Below are positions 54,876 to 63,350 of a stretch of 64,000 bases of DNA, in pieces. The DNA comes from Streptomyces anulatus (lineage in GTDB: Bacteria; Actinomycetota; Actinomycetes; Streptomycetales; Streptomycetaceae): contig NZ_BMVK01000004.1 of assembly GCF_014650675.1 (NCBI RefSeq), forward strand, positions 487,880 to 551,879, given 5' to 3'. The position numbers and the translations under genes were made by a program. The notes beneath the pieces were generated by a model. It ran no database searches. It saw only the letters and a list, made by a program, of their open reading frames with translations, and was not told where the DNA came from. Each line of letters begins with the position of its first letter. The stretch's first letter is position 1.

Positions 54876-56156
54876 TCACAGATAACTGGCGGCGGTGACG
54901 CAGAAGCCGCCGAGCGCCACGGCCCAGACGTACGGCAGGGTCCGCAGCATCACCTGCTGCGGCGTCACCCCCGCGTACTGCGCGCTCCACACGGTCTGCG
55001 TGCTGGTGGGGTCCGACACCCCGAAGACCTGGTTGTACGAGGTCGCCAGGCCCAGCACCGCGACGGCCGGGTAGATGCCGGCGGCGATGAGGACGCCCGC
55101 TATGCCCGCGCCGAGACCGAAGACGTTCAGCGGCCCCCGGTACAGGCAGAGCGGCACGAGCAGTGTGAAGACCAGGACGAACAGCACCGGGTTCTGCGGG
55201 CTGACGGCCTTGACCAGCGGTTCCAGCGACTCCACCGCACCGGGCAGCTTCACCGCGGCGAGCAGGATGCCGATGGCGATGAACAGGACGATCGGAGCGG
55301 CCGCGACCTCGAACGAGCCGTACAGCGTCCGCAGCAGCCGCTTGTTCATCTCGCGCGGCCGGGTGGTCGTGACGAGCGCGAACAGGATGCCCGCCAGCAT
55401 CGACGGCAGGATCGCCACCTCGAAGCCGAGGGCGAGGACCAGCGGGACGACCGGGGTGAGCAGCGCGTACCACGGGGCGTCGCCCAGCTGCTTGCGGCGC
55501 GAAACGGGTCGGGCGGAAGCCGACTTGAGCGACCAGGCGTGCTCGACTCCGCGCCTGCGCGTCTCGACGAGGACGAAGAGGACGGCGGCGGCCAGTGCGA
55601 ACGGGAACAGCTTGATCATGAAGCCGCGCACGGTCTCGACGGGCAGTTCCAGCGCGGTGGAGAAGAACTGCCAGATGGGCAGCTCGAACGGCATGCCGGC
55701 GGCGATGCCCATCAGGATCGTCCCGGCGGCCGTGACCTTGGGGATGCCGACGGCGATCATGGCGGGGATGCCGATGATCCCGGCGAGCATCGCCGCGGGG
55801 GCCGAACCGGTGACCGTGCCGACCAGGGTGGAGACGGCGAGCACGCCGAGGGCGACCACCACCGGCCGGTCCCCGCCGAACTCGACGATCTTGCGCACCA
55901 GGGTGCCCGCGATCCCCGTCTCGTCCAGGAGCCTGCCCAGCCAGGAGCCCAGCAGGATCGCGATCATCGTCGCGCCGAGGGCCGGAGCGCCCTCCTGGAG
56001 GACCGTGTCCAGCACACTGTTCTCGCCGGTCAGCGGGGCGCCCGCGACGAACGCGATGACGACGGCCAGGATGACGAGCGCGAAGGCGGTGGGCAGTTTG
56101 CGGGTGAGCATCGCGGCGACACCGGCCGCCATGACAAGAAGGATGACGACGCCCAT
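54876..56156 (-). CDS. Ion-coupled organic-acid-type membrane transporter
   Basis: A 426-residue protein with about 11-12 hydrophobic segments and two central re-entrant-like regions (GSAPAAMLAGIIGIPAMIAVG and YRGPLNVFGLGAGIAGVLIAAG), the two-halved pattern of the gluconate/citrate/ion-transporter superfamily. It lies four bases after the HExxH gene and downstream of a HyuA-like gene. It likely imports the compound they hydrolyse, which could be a cyclic amide or organic acid. The family assignment is by resemblance only. Confidence 0.8.
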   Translation of the reverse strand: MGVVILLVMAAGVAAMLTRKLPTAFALVILAVVIAFVAGAPLTGENSVLDTVLQEGAPALGATMIAILLGSWLGRLLDETGIAGTLVRKIVEFGGDRPVVVALGVLAVSTLVGTVTGSAPAAMLAGIIGIPAMIAVGIPKVTAAGTILMGIAAGMPFELPIWQFFSTALELPVETVRGFMIKLFPFALAAAVLFVLVETRRRGVEHAWSLKSASARPVSRRKQLGDAPWYALLTPVVPLVLALGFEVAILPSMLAGILFALVTTTRPREMNKRLLRTLYGSFEVAAAPIVLFIAIGILLAAVKLPGAVESLEPLVKAVSPQNPVLFVLVFTLLVPLCLYRGPLNVFGLGAGIAGVLIAAGIYPAVAVLGLATSYNQVFGVSDPTSTQTVWSAQYAGVTPQQVMLRTLPYVWAVALGGFCVTAASYL

Positions 56157-56160
56157 GGCG

Positions 56161-56793
56161 TTACTTCTCTCTTCCGTGCGGGGATCCGGGTGCGGACCCG
56201 TGCCGAGGTTCGGCCGCGGTGGCCAGGGCGGCCGTCAGCAGGAGCGGACTGCGGCCCAGGCCGCAGACCGTGCGGGCATGGGCATGGGCGGCGATCTCGT
56301 CGGCGCCCGCGACATGGCCGTACAGGGTGTGCCGGCCGGCGCGCAGCACCACATGGTTCAGGGCGTGCTTGAGCGCCTTCTTCGCCGGACCGTGGTGGAG
56401 CCGCTCGTGCACCGCCTCGTGCGCGATCGCCGCCGCCCGGACCGACCCGGACGGATAGCGGTCCCGCCAGCCGAGCAGGTCGATCACCTCCTCGGCGAGG
56501 GCCAGGGTGTCGGTGAACAGCTCGACGGTGGGCACCGGCCGGGAGGTGTAGCGGGCCAGGAGCCCCTTCGCGAGGCCGCCGTCGCTCTCCACGATCCGGG
56601 CCGTCGCGGCGACCGGCGGCAGCGCCGCACCGAACGCGTCGGCCGTACGGGCCCAGTGGCGCAGCAGCTCCGGGTCGCGCCCCTCGTGCGTGGGCGTGTT
56701 CGCGAGCAGCCGTACGCCGAACTCGACGTCGTCGTCGGCCTCCAGCGCCGAGATGGCCGCCAGCGCCGCCCGGTCCAGCAGCGCCGCGCTCAT
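56161..56793 (-). CDS. Unrecognised protein with HExxH motif between hyuA and a transporter gene
   Basis: A 210-residue soluble protein I do not recognise. The first 110 residues are mostly helical. H125-E126-x-x-H129 (AIAHEAVHERLHHG) is a textbook zinc-hydrolase motif, with E166 and H170 further on as possible third ligands, as in gluzincins. No signal peptide. Its ATG overlaps the upstream hyuA end by four bases and the transporter starts four bases after its stop, so it belongs to this pathway. It could be a small metallohydrolase or a stand-in for the missing HyuB. The motif may also be fortuitous in a helical protein. Confidence 0.7.
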   Translation of the reverse strand: MSAALLDRAALAAISALEADDDVEFGVRLLANTPTHEGRDPELLRHWARTADAFGAALPPVAATARIVESDGGLAKGLLARYTSRPVPTVELFTDTLALAEEVIDLLGWRDRYPSGSVRAAAIAHEAVHERLHHGPAKKALKHALNHVVLRAGRHTLYGHVAGADEIAAHAHARTVCGLGRSPLLLTAALATAAEPRHGSAPGSPHGREK

Positions 56794-58919
56794 GAGCGCA
56801 CCTCCACCACGGCGACGACCGGTTCGTCGGCGGCGCGGGCGCGCAGTTCGCTGCGGGCCAGCGCCAGCAGCGGATCCGGGTCGATCACCCCGGACAGATC
56901 CGCGATCCGGGACCCGAGCAGCAGCCGCAGCGCCGGGGCGCGGACCCCGCCGTCACCGTACGACGTGGCCTCCTTCACCAGCCCCGCGAGGACCTCGGGC
57001 GCCTGCCCCACGGTGGTCGTCTCCACCCGGGCGTCCGGCGCGTGCAGCCGTACGACGCCGTCCGCGTCCACGACCCGCACCGGGTGCCGGTCCGCCCGGA
57101 AACGACGGTGCACCTCGGTGCCGTACACGGTGTGGGCCGGCGTGCCCGCGAGCACCCGCACCGAGGCCGGATCGGTCCGCAGGCTCGTCGCTGCGGCGCG
57201 CAGCCGGTCCGCCTCGTCGGCCCGGTGGGCACGGTCCTGGGTGCGCAGTTCGGTGGCGCCGGTCGCCACGGCCCGTACGGTGCTGGTCTGCGGGTCGACC
57301 GTGACCTCCACCTCCACCCCGTCGGCGGCGGCCCCCTGGGCGACGACGGCGGCCTCCGCCTCGGCGCGCACGGCGAGGATCTGCTCCTGGCCCGCCCCCG
57401 GGATGATCCGCTCCACCTGCTCCCGGATGAGGGCCAGCGCCACGCCGATCGGGCTGATCACCTCGTTGTGCCGGGCGATCCTGCCCTCCTGGCCGGTGAC
57501 GGCCGCCAGATGCGGGGTCACGGAGGCCGCGCCGCCGCCCCCGCCGACGAGCAGCGCGGTGTCCTTGTCCAGCCGGTAGTCGCGCATCATCGCCTCGACC
57601 ACGGACCTCACCTGCTCGGTGCCCGCGTCCAGGAGCCGGGTCGCGGCCGTGGCCACATCGGTGCCGAGCGCGGCGGCCAGCGGGGTGATCGCGGCCTTCG
57701 CCACCGCCGGGTCGCACCGGGCGAAGTCCCCCTCCGGCACCCGGCCCAGCGCGTTCGCCGCACAGGTCATGGTGATCGCGAAGCGGCCCCCGGCGGCGTC
57801 GAGCACCGCGTAGTCGGCCGGGTCGTCCGCCATCGGACGGATCATGGTGACCTTCGCGTCGCGCAGGTCGTCCTCGGTCGCGAAACAGGCGTACGGCAGC
57901 CCCGCGATGTGCGCGCTGCGCGGCCCGACACCAACGACCCTGCCGCCGTCGACGCGGACCATCGATCCGCCGCCGACCCCGACGGTCCGCACGTCGAGCG
58001 CCGAGAGGTACGACGTCCGGCCGAGCATCGTGGCGTGCCGGACGGCGACCTTGCCCCGCCGCACGACGCTGATGTCCGTGGAGGTGCCGCCGGTCTCCAG
58101 GAACAGACCCTCGCTGACGCGCTCCTGCATCAGCGCGCCGGCGACGCCCGCCGCCGGTCCGGACAGCACCGTCAGCAGCGGTCTGCGCCGCATCTCGTCC
58201 AGCGACATCACCCCGCCGTCGCAGCGCATCACCATCAGCGGTGCGCTCACGCCCGCCTTGGTGATGGAGGCGTCGACCAGATCGGCGGTGGCGAGCATGC
58301 GCGGCAGGATCGCGGCGTTCACCACGGCGGTCCGGGTCCGCTTGTGGAGCCCGTACAGCGACGTGATGTCGTGCGCGGCGGTCGTCGGCAGCCCCCGCTC
58401 CTCGGCGGCGGCCACGACCGCGTCCTCACCCTCGGGACGGTCGACGCTGAACGGCTGGCTGGCGACGACGACTTCGGCGCCCTCCCGCACGACCGCGTCG
58501 AGCGCGGCGCGCACGGCGGGCGCGTCGTCCGGGTCGGCCACATGCGCGTAGGCGAGCGGCAGCCGCTTGCCGGGCGTCAGCTCCAGTTTGCGGAACGCGG
58601 CCAGCCGGCGGGTCAGCGTGGCGCTCGGGCCTGCACCGATGCCGATCAGACCGACGGTGGCGACGTCGCCCTCCAGCAGGGCGTTGGTAGCCTGTGTGGT
58701 GCCGTGGGCGAGGAACGTCACGTCCTCGGGCGTGTGGCCGGTCTGCTCCAGCAGACGGTCGAGAGCTTCGACGATGCCGTGGGCGACGCCGTCCTCGTGA
58801 TGGTGGCTGGTGGGAACCTTCACCTGCCCCAGCAGATTCAGGGTCGTGGCGTCTACGGCCACGGCGTCGGTGAAGGTTCCGCCCACGTCGATGCCGACGC
58901 GGATGCGGTGGGTGTTCAT
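56790..58919 (-). CDS. Hydantoinase/oxoprolinase subunit A family protein
   Basis: A 709-residue protein with AAGGAGGTG upstream of the ATG. The N-terminal Hydant_A_N domain starts RVGIDVGGTFTDAVAV; the actin-like ATPase part has FLAHGTTQATNALLEG and GVGGGSMVRVDGGRVVGVGP. HyuA proteins normally work with HyuB to open a lactam or imide ring with ATP, as in N-methylhydantoin or 5-oxoproline. No hyuB is found here; the next gene encodes the HExxH protein. It is first of a four-gene operon. The substrate is unknown. Confidence 0.92.
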   Translation of the reverse strand: MNTHRIRVGIDVGGTFTDAVAVDATTLNLLGQVKVPTSHHHEDGVAHGIVEALDRLLEQTGHTPEDVTFLAHGTTQATNALLEGDVATVGLIGIGAGPSATLTRRLAAFRKLELTPGKRLPLAYAHVADPDDAPAVRAALDAVVREGAEVVVASQPFSVDRPEGEDAVVAAAEERGLPTTAAHDITSLYGLHKRTRTAVVNAAILPRMLATADLVDASITKAGVSAPLMVMRCDGGVMSLDEMRRRPLLTVLSGPAAGVAGALMQERVSEGLFLETGGTSTDISVVRRGKVAVRHATMLGRTSYLSALDVRTVGVGGGSMVRVDGGRVVGVGPRSAHIAGLPYACFATEDDLRDAKVTMIRPMADDPADYAVLDAAGGRFAITMTCAANALGRVPEGDFARCDPAVAKAAITPLAAALGTDVATAATRLLDAGTEQVRSVVEAMMRDYRLDKDTALLVGGGGGAASVTPHLAAVTGQEGRIARHNEVISPIGVALALIREQVERIIPGAGQEQILAVRAEAEAAVVAQGAAADGVEVEVTVDPQTSTVRAVATGATELRTQDRAHRADEADRLRAAATSLRTDPASVRVLAGTPAHTVYGTEVHRRFRADRHPVRVVDADGVVRLHAPDARVETTTVGQAPEVLAGLVKEATSYGDGGVRAPALRLLLGSRIADLSGVIDPDPLLALARSELRARAADEPVVAVVEVRS

Positions 58920-58994
58920 GGCTGGGCACCTCCTTGTGCGGGTGGCAGGGCGAGGGCGGCAGGTCCGGACGTCGCGAGACGGCCGGGGCCTGGG

Positions 58995-59030
58995 GCCGGG
59001 CGGGTACAGGTGGAGCTGCGCCCGCCCGGC
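58995..59030 (-). terminator. Hairpin after the FAD oxidoreductase gene
   Basis: A ten-base perfect stem (GCCGGGCGGG at 58995-59004 with CCCGCCCGGC at 59021-59030) in the 215-base gap between the FAD oxidoreductase and hyuA. It suggests that hyuA has its own promoter. Confidence 0.65.
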
Positions 59031-59134
59031 GCTCCGCGCTCACCCCTGGGGGCCGTGCGGTGAAACGGGTGTGTCGGGTACCGCGGTGGAGCGGGTGGTG
59101 CGTCGTCCGCGCCGTCCGTCGTGCGCGTACGGGG

Positions 59135-60748
59135 TCAGTAGCCGCGTACGTCCGGCCAGTGGCGCTGCACGCCGTCGCGCTCCAGCAGCGCGGCGAACGC
59201 CTCGAACCGCTTGTCCTCGGCCTGGACCCGGTGCGGTTCGACGCTCTCGGCGACACAGTGGGCGGCCAGCGCGCCGGCGACCTCGCCGATGTTCCACTCC
59301 ACCGGGTGGAGCCGGTAGCAGCCGTTGGTGATGTGCGTCGTGCCGATGTTCTTGCCCGCAGGCAGCAGGTTGCGGACGCGGCGCGGGATGAGCGCGCCGA
59401 GCGGGATCTCGAACGGCACCGAACCGATGTCGACGTAGTTGTCGCCGCCGGTCGAGGGGTGCAGGTCGATGCGGTAGTTGCCGACGCCGACCGAGTCCCG
59501 GTAGCGGGTGCCGCCGTAGGGACCGACGATGTCGATCGAGACGTCGTGCTCGGTGACCGTGGTGACGGCCTTGATCCGCCGCGACTCCCGTACGTAGGGG
59601 GCCTTGGCCAGACCGTCCGCCGTGCCGGTGACGTCCGGGCGCAGCCGCAGGCCCGGGAACCCCGTGCCGCCGTCCGCCCGGGGGGCCTCGGTCTGGAGCC
59701 AGTACAGGACGGAGAGCGACAGCTGGCGGGCCTCGGCCAGCGCGGCGGCCGACGTCTCCTCGCCCCCGCCGATCAGCGGCTTCAACCAGTAGTCGTTCAG
59801 AGGCCAGTTGACCAGGGTGATGTCGGAGTCGAACGCGCCGGGCCGGTGCAGCTTGCGGGCCAGGATCCGGCGGAAGCCGAACAGCTCCTTGTCGCCCGCG
59901 TCGGCCGACTGGTCGGCGTTGACGTCCAGCGGATCCAGCTCCGGATTGGGCACGAAGGTCCGCGGGACGGCTTCCAGGCTGCGCGGGTCGGGGGCGAGGA
60001 AGCCGAGCAGCGGCCCCGGCCAGAAGTCCGGCCGGTAGGAGCGCCAGAAGTCGTAGTCGGCGGGGCGCTCGATGGTGTGGTCCTCGCCCTCGTGGTGCGA
60101 GAGCGCGAAACACACCGTGATGCCCTGCTGGTTGAGGGGCTGCGCCTCCTCGGGGGCGTGCGGTTCGTCGAACTCGCTCCGCGCCTCGGCGCCGATCACA
60201 TGCTCCACCCCGGCGAGTTCGAGCAGTTCACCGGTCTCGGTGGCGTCGATCACGTAACGGGCGCTGATCGTACGGTGGTTGTCGCCCCGCAGGTCGGCCA
60301 GCGTGACGGACCGTACGGTGTCGTCGTCGCCGGCCTCGGCGGCCACCGGCCGGTGCTCGGTGAGGAGTGTCAGCCGCCCCGAGGAGCGATGCGGCGCGAG
60401 CATGGCCTCCATCACGGTCAGGGCGACGCGCGGCTCGTGGCACAGCTTGCTGACGCGCCCGGCGCCCGGGTTGAGGTTGCGCAGGGCCAGGGCCTCGGAA
60501 CGCATCGGGTACCACTGGCGGTAGTAGTCCCGGATGGACTCGCGCAGCGTGCGGTACGAGGCGGTGGTGCCGAACTCCTCGACCCACGGGTGTTCGTCCG
60601 GCGGAACCGCCTGCGAGGTGAGCTGGCCGCCGATCCAGTCCGTCTCCTCGGTGAGGACGACGGTGCGCCCCGCCCGGCAGGCGGCGAGAGCGGCGGCCAC
60701 GCCGCCGAGTCCGGCGCCCACGATGAGGATGTCGGGTTCGGATGTCAC
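59135..60748 (-). CDS. FAD-dependent oxidoreductase (FAD_oxidored family)
   Basis: A 537-residue flavoprotein with a GTG start after AAGGAGAA. FAD landmarks are ILIVGAGLGGVAAALAACRAG, EETDWIGGQLTSQA, YVIDATETGELLELAGVEH and the C-terminal GTTHITNGCYRLHPVEWNIGE. The same family appears at 12873-15161, there with an extra C-terminal domain. Members near ABC sugar transporters and LacI repressors oxidise sugars or their derivatives, but their reactions are mostly unassigned. It follows lacI by 86 bases on the same strand and is probably co-transcribed with it. Confidence 0.9.
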   Translation of the reverse strand: MTSEPDILIVGAGLGGVAAALAACRAGRTVVLTEETDWIGGQLTSQAVPPDEHPWVEEFGTTASYRTLRESIRDYYRQWYPMRSEALALRNLNPGAGRVSKLCHEPRVALTVMEAMLAPHRSSGRLTLLTEHRPVAAEAGDDDTVRSVTLADLRGDNHRTISARYVIDATETGELLELAGVEHVIGAEARSEFDEPHAPEEAQPLNQQGITVCFALSHHEGEDHTIERPADYDFWRSYRPDFWPGPLLGFLAPDPRSLEAVPRTFVPNPELDPLDVNADQSADAGDKELFGFRRILARKLHRPGAFDSDITLVNWPLNDYWLKPLIGGGEETSAAALAEARQLSLSVLYWLQTEAPRADGGTGFPGLRLRPDVTGTADGLAKAPYVRESRRIKAVTTVTEHDVSIDIVGPYGGTRYRDSVGVGNYRIDLHPSTGGDNYVDIGSVPFEIPLGALIPRRVRNLLPAGKNIGTTHITNGCYRLHPVEWNIGEVAGALAAHCVAESVEPHRVQAEDKRFEAFAALLERDGVQRHWPDVRGY

Positions 60749-60834
60749 GGTTCTCCTTGAAGTGCTGTGTGAACGTGGTGCGTTGGAGCTGGTGCGACCG
60801 CCTCCGGGGGCCGGGTCGGAGAGATACGGGAGCG

Positions 60835-61935
60835 TCAGAGACGTACGGGGGCCGGGCCGGCCGTCGAGCCGGGCCGGAAGGCACAGGCCACCAGGGGTTC
60901 CGTCGCCTCCTCCCCGGCCACCAGCGCGGCGAGCATCCGCACGGCGGCCGCGCCCAGTTGGGGCCGGGGGACGTCGAAACCGGTGGGGACGGGCCCGTCC
61001 GCCAGATCCGGCGGGGGGCTGCCGAGCAGGGCGAGCGAGGCGTCGCGGGGGCAGTCGATGCCGACGAAGTGCGCGGCGCCGTGCAGGGCGCGCCAGGCGT
61101 CGCCGGTGTCGGTCTCCTCCGCGACGAACGCGGTCACGCCGTCGTCGAGCCAGCCGCGCAGCCGCTCGGCGGTCAGATCGCGCTCGGGGTCGGCGGAGCG
61201 GAAGACGGCGGCGGGGCCGCCGGGCAGTCCCGCCTCCTCCAGGCCCTTGAGGAAGCCGTGCTCACGGTCGGTGGAGGCGGGCGCCTCGTCGTCCTCCCGG
61301 ACGAGCACGATGCGCCGGTGGCCGAGCGAGGCGAGGTGCGCGACGACCTCCTGGCTCGCGCTGATGTAGTCCGCGCCGACCCACGCCAGCCCCTCCAGCT
61401 CGTCCCGGCGGCCGAGGTGGACCACGGGGAAGCCGTCGGCGACCAGCCGCAGCAGTTCGTCGGCGGGAGCGTGGCGTCCCAGGAACAGGCAGCCGTCGGC
61501 CAGCCGGACCCGGGAGAGCGCGTTCGGCCCGGCGGCCCCCGCGCCGCCCGTGCTGGAGCCGGTGAAGAGCACCAGGTCGTAGCCGCGGGCCGCGGCCTCC
61601 TGCTCGACGCCGACGAGGAAGGGGTAGTACGAGTGCTGTACATCGGTGGGGAAGGTGGACGTGAAGCTGAAGACCCCGAGCAGATTGTTCCGCGCGGCCG
61701 CCAGACGGCTGGCGGCCGGATCCGGCACATAGCCCAGCGCCCGCACCGCGTCGAGCACCTTCTGCCGGGTCTCCTCGGAGATCGTGGCGCCCTGCTTCCG
61801 GGCCCCCAGCACCAGCGAGACGGTGGCCTGCGAGACCCCGGCGAGCCGGGCGACCTCGGCCTGGCGCGGACGGGACGTACGGCCCGCGGGGGCGGGCGCC
61901 CGGCCCGGCCTGGACCGCTTCCTGGGTTCTTCCAC
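60835..61935 (-). CDS. LacI family transcriptional repressor
   Basis: The GTG at 61935 is chosen because GGAGG lies exactly between it and the upstream in-frame GTG at 61953, giving 366 residues. The helix-turn-helix is AEVARLAGVSQATVSLVLG with the hinge LGYVPDPAASRLAA. The effector domain is periplasmic-binding-like (GLAWVGADYISASQEVVAHLASLGHRRIVLV). A 16-base perfect palindrome lies 30 bases before the start, so it represses itself. Probable targets are the FAD oxidoreductase behind it and perhaps the neighbouring sugar-acid genes. Confidence 0.93.
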   Translation of the reverse strand: MEEPRKRSRPGRAPAPAGRTSRPRQAEVARLAGVSQATVSLVLGARKQGATISEETRQKVLDAVRALGYVPDPAASRLAAARNNLLGVFSFTSTFPTDVQHSYYPFLVGVEQEAAARGYDLVLFTGSSTGGAGAAGPNALSRVRLADGCLFLGRHAPADELLRLVADGFPVVHLGRRDELEGLAWVGADYISASQEVVAHLASLGHRRIVLVREDDEAPASTDREHGFLKGLEEAGLPGGPAAVFRSADPERDLTAERLRGWLDDGVTAFVAEETDTGDAWRALHGAAHFVGIDCPRDASLALLGSPPPDLADGPVPTGFDVPRPQLGAAAVRMLAALVAGEEATEPLVACAFRPGSTAGPAPVRL

Positions 61936-61951
61936 GGTGTTCCTCCGGATC

Positions 61952-61980
61952 ACTAATGCGTATTACTAATGCGCATTAGT
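61952..61980. promoter_or_regulatory. LacI-type operator, one perfect palindrome plus a degenerate copy
   Basis: ACTAATGC-GCATTAGT at 61965-61980 is an uninterrupted 16-base palindrome with the central CG typical of LacI-family operators. An adjacent copy at 61952-61967, ACTAATGCGTATTACT, matches in its left half and 6 of 8 on the right. They lie upstream of lacI with its ribosome site next to the second copy. Confidence 0.8.
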
Positions 61981-62059
61981 GAGTACTGTGAACCTCCGTT
62001 CCGCAGGGGTCAAGGGATTGCGCAAGACTTCTTTCGGCCGTGTGGGTACCGGCCTGTGC

Positions 62060-62091
62060 GTGCGGGGCCCGGCGCTCGCCGGACCCCGCAC
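62060..62091 (-). terminator. Hairpin after the mannonate dehydratase gene
   Basis: Two 15-base arms (62060-62074 and 62077-62091) pair with a single mismatch. The structure begins eight bases past the stop codon of the leftward gene. Confidence 0.75.
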
Positions 62092-62098
62092 CGGGGGC

Positions 62099-63313
62099 TC
62101 ACCAGTCGTGGACGGTCCCGTCGTGGAGACGGTTGACCGGCAGATACGCGGCCGCGTACGGGTGCGCCGCGGCCAGCTCCTCGTCGAGCTCCACGCCGAT
62201 GCCGGGCTCCTCGCCGGGGTGCAGGTGGCCGTCGGTGAAGGTGTAGGCGTGCCGGAACACCGCGTCGGTGAGCGGGCTGTGGCCCGAGTACTCCTGGATG
62301 CCGAAGTTGTGCACGGCGAGGTCCAGGTGCACGGCGGCGGCCATCCCGACCGGGGAGATGTCCTCGGGGCCGTGGATCGCGCTCCTGATCTGGTACTGCG
62401 CGGCGAAGTCGAAGAGCTTGCGCAGCGGGGTGACGCCGCCGAAGTGGGTCACCGCCGAGCGCACGTAGTCGATCAACTGCTCGGTGATCAGGGCCTGGTA
62501 GTCGTACACCGTGTTGAACACCTCGCCGACGGCCAGCGGCGTGGTGGTGGACCGCCGGACCAGACGCAGCGCCTCCTGGTTCTCGGCCGGGGTGCAGTCC
62601 TCCAGCCAGAACGGCCGGTAGGGCTCCAGGTCCTTGCCGAGCCGGGCGGCCTGGATCGGGGTGAGCCGGTGGTGGGCGTCGTGCAGCAGCGGCAGTTCGG
62701 CGCCGAACTCCGCGCGCACCGCCTCGAAGACGGCCGGCACATGGCGCAGATACGCCGCGGTGTCCCAGTCCTCGACCAGGGGGCGGGCCTGCTGGTGGAG
62801 GACGGCCGCACCGGTGTCGTCGGTGTCGGTCACCCCGTACACCGCCTTGAGGCCGGGGATGCCGGACTGGATGCGGACGGCGGGGTAGCCCTCGGCGAGC
62901 CGGGCCCGTACGGAGTCGAGCAGCTCGGGTACGTCCCGGCCGTTGGCATGGCCGTACGTCCCGATCCGCTCCCGGCTCGCACCGCCCAGCAGTTGGTACA
63001 GCGGCAGCCCGGCGGCCTTCGCCTTGATGTCCCACAGCGCCACGTCCACGGCGGCGATGGCGGCCATCGTCACCGGGCCGCGCCGCCAGTACGCACCCCG
63101 GTACAGCGACTGCCAGGTGTCCTCGACACGGTGCGGGTCGAGCCCGATCAGCAGGGGGGCGACATGGTCGGTGAGATAGCTGACGACGGCCAGCTCCCGC
63201 CCGTTCAGGGTGGCGTCGCCGAGGCCGGTGAGCCCTTCGTCGGTCGTCAGCTTCAGGGTGACGAAGTTGCGGCCGGGGCTGGTGACGACGACCTTCGCGT
63301 CGACGATCTTCAT
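62099..63313 (-). CDS. manD: D-mannonate dehydratase-type enzyme (enolase superfamily, ManD/RspA)
   Basis: A 404-residue enolase-superfamily protein. The N-terminus, [20 protein letters not shown], and [36 protein letters not shown] and [20 protein letters not shown] follow the ManD/RspA group very closely. Metal-ligand segments are visible at [22 protein letters not shown] and LAVGEVFN. The group dehydrates D-mannonate (some members D-gluconate) to 2-keto-3-deoxygluconate. It lies 37 bases after an ABC sugar permease gene, which suggests use of uronates or alginate/pectin-derived sugars. Substrate choice between mannonate and gluconate is uncertain. Confidence 0.88.
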   Translation of the reverse strand: MKIVDAKVVVTSPGRNFVTLKLTTDEGLTGLGDATLNGRELAVVSYLTDHVAPLLIGLDPHRVEDTWQSLYRGAYWRRGPVTMAAIAAVDVALWDIKAKAAGLPLYQLLGGASRERIGTYGHANGRDVPELLDSVRARLAEGYPAVRIQSGIPGLKAVYGVTDTDDTGAAVLHQQARPLVEDWDTAAYLRHVPAVFEAVRAEFGAELPLLHDAHHRLTPIQAARLGKDLEPYRPFWLEDCTPAENQEALRLVRRSTTTPLAVGEVFNTVYDYQALITEQLIDYVRSAVTHFGGVTPLRKLFDFAAQYQIRSAIHGPEDISPVGMAAAVHLDLAVHNFGIQEYSGHSPLTDAVFRHAYTFTDGHLHPGEEPGIGVELDEELAAAHPYAAAYLPVNRLHDGTVHDW

Positions 63314-63350
63314 GCGTGTGTGCTCTTTCCACAGGTGGGGGAGTGGGGGT

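Noticed and set aside
54876..58919. hyuB as an undetected partner of hyuA
   Set aside because: No frame between 53809 and 59135 is long enough or resembles HyuB; all coding space is taken by four other genes.
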